DNA of 64,000 bases, from the NCBI GenBank assembly GCA_015680685.1, contig MNCI01003034.1:61448-125447 (forward strand), given 5' to 3'. The notes under the pieces are model-generated. The model ran no database searches and was not told the DNA's origin. It was given only the letters and a program-made list of their open reading frames with translations. Each line of letters begins with the position of its first letter. Position 1 is the first letter of the stretch. The position numbers and the translations under genes were made by a program. This document shows positions 61,400 through 64,000 of the stretch, piece after piece. The stretch comes from Gnetum montanum. Its lineage: Eukaryota > Streptophyta > Gnetopsida > Gnetales > Gnetaceae.

Positions 61400-62062
61400 A
61401 TCCACAGTCTCCATTGAATACATCTAAGAACATCATTGCAAATAATTTGTCATCACATTCTCTCTACCTAACAAATAGACAAAATCAAGATTTAATTCAT
61501 GTAACAAACTTGACTACCAAGCTTGCCTCAACTTCAAATTTGATTGAGTAAGAAGGTAGCTTATGGTAGTATTGTCTATGTTAACTACCACAAGGCAACC
61601 TAAGAGGTAGTATTTTCAAGTGTCAAGACAATGCATAATGGTGAATGTCTCCTTTTCAAGAACTAGCTAAAATTATTTTGTTTGTTTTATCTTGTTTGAC
61701 TCAAATGCAACTATACAGTTATCTTGCAAGAGAACTCCACCAATTACTTCATCAAAAGTATCAATGTAAACCTTGAACGATTTTGATAAGTCAAGTAAAA
61801 CCAACATGAGTTGAGTTATCAAGACCATCATAATCTTGTTAAAACATTTCCAAACTTATCATTCCATAACCAAGAAAAATATTTCTTATATAAATTGGTC
61901 ATGGTTCTTGTCATACTAGAGAACCCATGAACAAATTCCTTGTAATAAATGGAAAACCCTAGAAATTAGCATAATTCATGTACATCTTTTAAAATAAGCT
62001 ATGTACCAATCACATCAACCTTCTTTAGATTTAACTTTACCCTAACTTCATCAATGATGTTG
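61400..62062 (-). pseudogene. pol: Chromovirus-like RT thumb and RNase H
   Basis: Minus strand: VKLNLKKVDVIGT and VHEL.FLGFSIYYKEFVHGFS (thumb), SWLWNDKFGNVL, then RNase H with IGGVLLQD, VAFESNK, LEKETFTIMHCL, KYYLLGCLVVVNIDN and RENVMTNYLQ. The first Asp region reads DTFDEVIGG. The layout matches gypsy RNase H. It ends abruptly at about 62062 (GATGTTG in the plus strand). Confidence 0.7.
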
Positions 62063-62583
62063 TAACATCCTAGTATTTCAAATCTAGAATCTTAGTTTTA
62101 TTTATTATTTTCCTATTTAAGTTAAATTATTATGAGGATATATCTTGATATAATATTATCTAACAATGAGATGTTAATCTAGTGGTAAGACTCTTACTTT
62201 GAAAGATCCAAGTCATGGGTTTAATTTTAATTGGAAATATTGATTTATAAATTTCTAATTATACTATACATCTTAGGGTGTATCTATATTGTAATTATTT
62301 TATGTCCCAACACCCTTGATATAATACTACCTATATTATGTTTTATATTATTAGTAAATTATGCTAGTATATTCTAACATCTTTCTTCTACTTATGTATC
62401 TTGAGGTTTTATCCCTTGACTCATTATTCATATCTATTTTTTATGCATTAGTATTTTGATTATAATAGGCATCTTATGGTATATTTGCTTATATGCTTAT
62501 ATAGAATGTATATTGAAACAACCCGTTATGTATTGACAAGGTTTAACCCTTGGACCTTTTGGTAACTATACATGTTTTATTAT
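62063..62583. other. Old sequence with a tRNA-like segment
   Basis: No gene. 62173-62232 reads like a decayed tRNA-derived sequence: A-box-like CTAGTGGTAAGACTC, ACTTTGAAAGATCC resembling a tRNA-Gln-type anticodon arm, and B-box-like GGGTTTAATTTTA. It has no closing acceptor stem, so a SINE head or tRNA pseudogene is more likely than a functional gene. ATTAT (62579-62583) would be the target repeat of D. Confidence 0.4.
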
Positions 62584-63571
62584 TGATAAGTGGCGAGGTA
62601 CCCCTACACTCAACCATATGAAATGAGCGTAGCATGCGCGATCCAATCGAACTCCATAGACTAAATGCCTAACGCCGCAAGGAACACTTAGGTTTTAATT
62701 GTTCATTATCTTCCCAGACTTGTTGTTGTCACGGTGTATGGTTAAGCAAGTCTAAGGTATATGATTTTTTTGGTATTTTACAGTTTATCTCCTATGCTAA
62801 ATAGTGAAGGGTTGAGAAGCTAAAACTAACTCTAACTACAACACTAAGTCCTAGCGTCAGCATCCGTTCCAACTTGCTGTACACACCCTGAACTGTGCAA
62901 CTGTGGCTACCAAATGCTAATCGTTACTAGGATTACAACACGTAATGCACGTGCTTGAAGCGGTCGTACTGAGGCACCTAACTAATCTAAGTGTGACAGG
63001 CAGCCAATTCCTTGACTAGCCGTACACAGTTGTGGATGCTCGTAATCAAGTCCTACTTGTCCCACATTCTAGGAGGTAAGGGTAAGAGAATCTAATCGCG
63101 ATGAGTAGCCGATTCCTTGGCTAGCCATACACGTTTGTCAATGCTTGTAACCAAGTCGTACTTATGCTACGTTACTAGGAAAGCAATAAATAACATTAAT
63201 TAAACCTATCCATGCACTACAAGGTTTATCCACAAAGCTCATCTTTAGTGTCGTACACAACTTGCGTTTAGGTACAAAGCTGCTCGAATAAAGAACCGTT
63301 CACTTGGGGGACTCCTACTGCGGGCACATGGAAAATATTCTATCTCTGGGGTGATCAATCTACTAGAGCTTCGCTACTTTATGCCTAGGAAGTGAAATGA
63401 GAGGAGTGCCACCTCTTATTTATAGATTTGGTGGTGGACCGTGATATTGCGTACACAATATCGTAGGGAACGACGCGATATCGCATATGCGATATCGTAG
63501 GGGATGCGATATCGCGGCGGACGCGATATCGTGTATGCGATATTGCGACCTGTGCAATTTGTGTCTCATCA
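62584..63571 (-). repeat. Element D 3' LTR
   Basis: 988 bp, inverted ends TGATAAG/CTCATCA; minus-strand TATA box around 63423-63416. The same family as the A and C LTRs but CpG-rich, hence much younger. A polypurine tract ATGGAGGTA and the conserved GTTTTCATTCAGTC block lie at 63572-63600 (minus strand). Confidence 0.85.
63443..63544. repeat. GATATC palindrome cluster in the D U3
   Basis: Seven GATATC/GATATT/AATATC cores at about 63443, 63457, 63477, 63491, 63508, 63525 and 63539, most embedded in longer palindromes such as GCGATATCGC. They lie between the TATA box and the LTR outer end, i.e. in the presumed enhancer region. Confidence 0.85.
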
Positions 63572-64000
63572 TACCTCCATGACTGAATGAAAACTTTTCC
63601 TCAAGTTCCTTACAATAATATCAAGTAGGTATGGGATTATTGAGGGAAATGGAACTAATGGAATGACATGTGAACGGTTCATTATTACAAGACTTGATAA
63701 GACTGGTGTTCATGACAACAAGGGTGAACACCTTATTACAATGACATCAGGTCACACTTGGTAGCTGAGAGAAAAGAGGAGAGAGAATAGAAGAGAAGAA
63801 GAGAGAAGAGTCTTGTTGCTGCCAATGCCTAGATTACGCCTTTCGTCGTCCATTTGTAAGCGCATTATCAATTCTGCTCCTTGCATAGTTGCTTCAGCAC
63901 TGCTCCATTCCAAGTGTTTGCTCCAGATCCATTTCATTGTTGTATGATTTCCATCTGCACACACAACACAATCATATATTAGCAAGGGTAATTGAATTAT
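63572..64000 (-). mobile_element. Element D 3' internal end, runs off the window
   Basis: Polypurine tract and conserved pre-LTR block next to the LTR, then an open minus-strand frame at 63985-63752 (77 codons, WIWSKHLEWSSAEATMQG). It sits where ORF3 ends in C but I could not match it to any family; it may be the tail of a D gene or chance. Confidence 0.55.

Larger units (their letters stand above)
59879..62062 (-). mobile_element. Chromovirus-like Ty3/gypsy pol remnant
   Basis: A minus-strand fragment cut off at 62062. RT thumb and RNase H are at 62040-61400; the integrase core is at about 61100-60600. A purine tract GGGGGTGGAGAATTAG (minus strand, about 59897-59882) is followed by TGTATTCC at 59878, a likely 3' LTR start. 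The 5' half is missing. CpG-poor and full of stops: an old copy. Confidence 0.65.

Overview
The window looks like a gene-poor, repeat-filled stretch of a very large plant nuclear genome. A conifer or other gymnosperm is the best guess. Nearly all of it is AT-rich, CpG-depleted, decayed retrotransposon sequence. It includes a Penelope-like element with a GIY-YIG endonuclease, a type reported in plants mainly from conifers. Species and chromosome cannot be told from the sequence. I see no intact host gene, rRNA gene, functional tRNA gene or CRISPR array. All calls are by eye: no alignment, database search or dating was run.

Layout. (1) 700-2830: decayed LINE, minus strand, broken by a 39-bp LTR 5' end that stops at an N (2672). 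(2) 4796-25575: a nest of three LTR elements. Element Y (gag-only Athila type) has its 5' LTR split in two at 5005/18783 by element X of the same family. X in turn holds a 5'-truncated Tat-type element Z (6519-17051) with pol, a degenerate 35-bp repeat array and a 1.5-kb 3' LTR. In front of pol, Z carries two antisense, intron-containing pseudogenes; one resembles an FCP1/NIF-type phosphatase that has lost its catalytic residues. (3) 25576-28257 and 37047-41553: old repeat sequence, interrupted by element A (28258-37046, minus) and carrying the Penelope-like element (37433-38830). (4) 41554-54505: element C, a nearly full-structure Athila-type element with LTRs, gag, protease, RT, RNase H, integrase and an extra ORF3. 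(5) 54506-62583: old repeats, a probable solo or partial LTR, and a minus-strand chromovirus-like pol remnant. (6) 62584-64000: the CpG-rich, apparently younger 3' LTR of minus-strand element D, which runs off the window.

How the parts relate. X, Y, A, C and D share the same LTR ends (TGATGAG...CTCATCA), a tRNA-Asp-type primer-binding site and a conserved block before the 3' LTR. Y and A keep gag but have no visible pol, so they look like non-autonomous (TR-GAG-like) relatives of C. The frame-breaking stops checked in the coding relics are C-to-T changes of Gln or Arg codons, as expected from cytosine methylation and deamination. The most interesting signals are the antisense spliced genes in Z, the LTR-promoter-like module plus leader intron in front of ORF3 in C (partly matched in A), and the palindrome arrays in several U3 regions.
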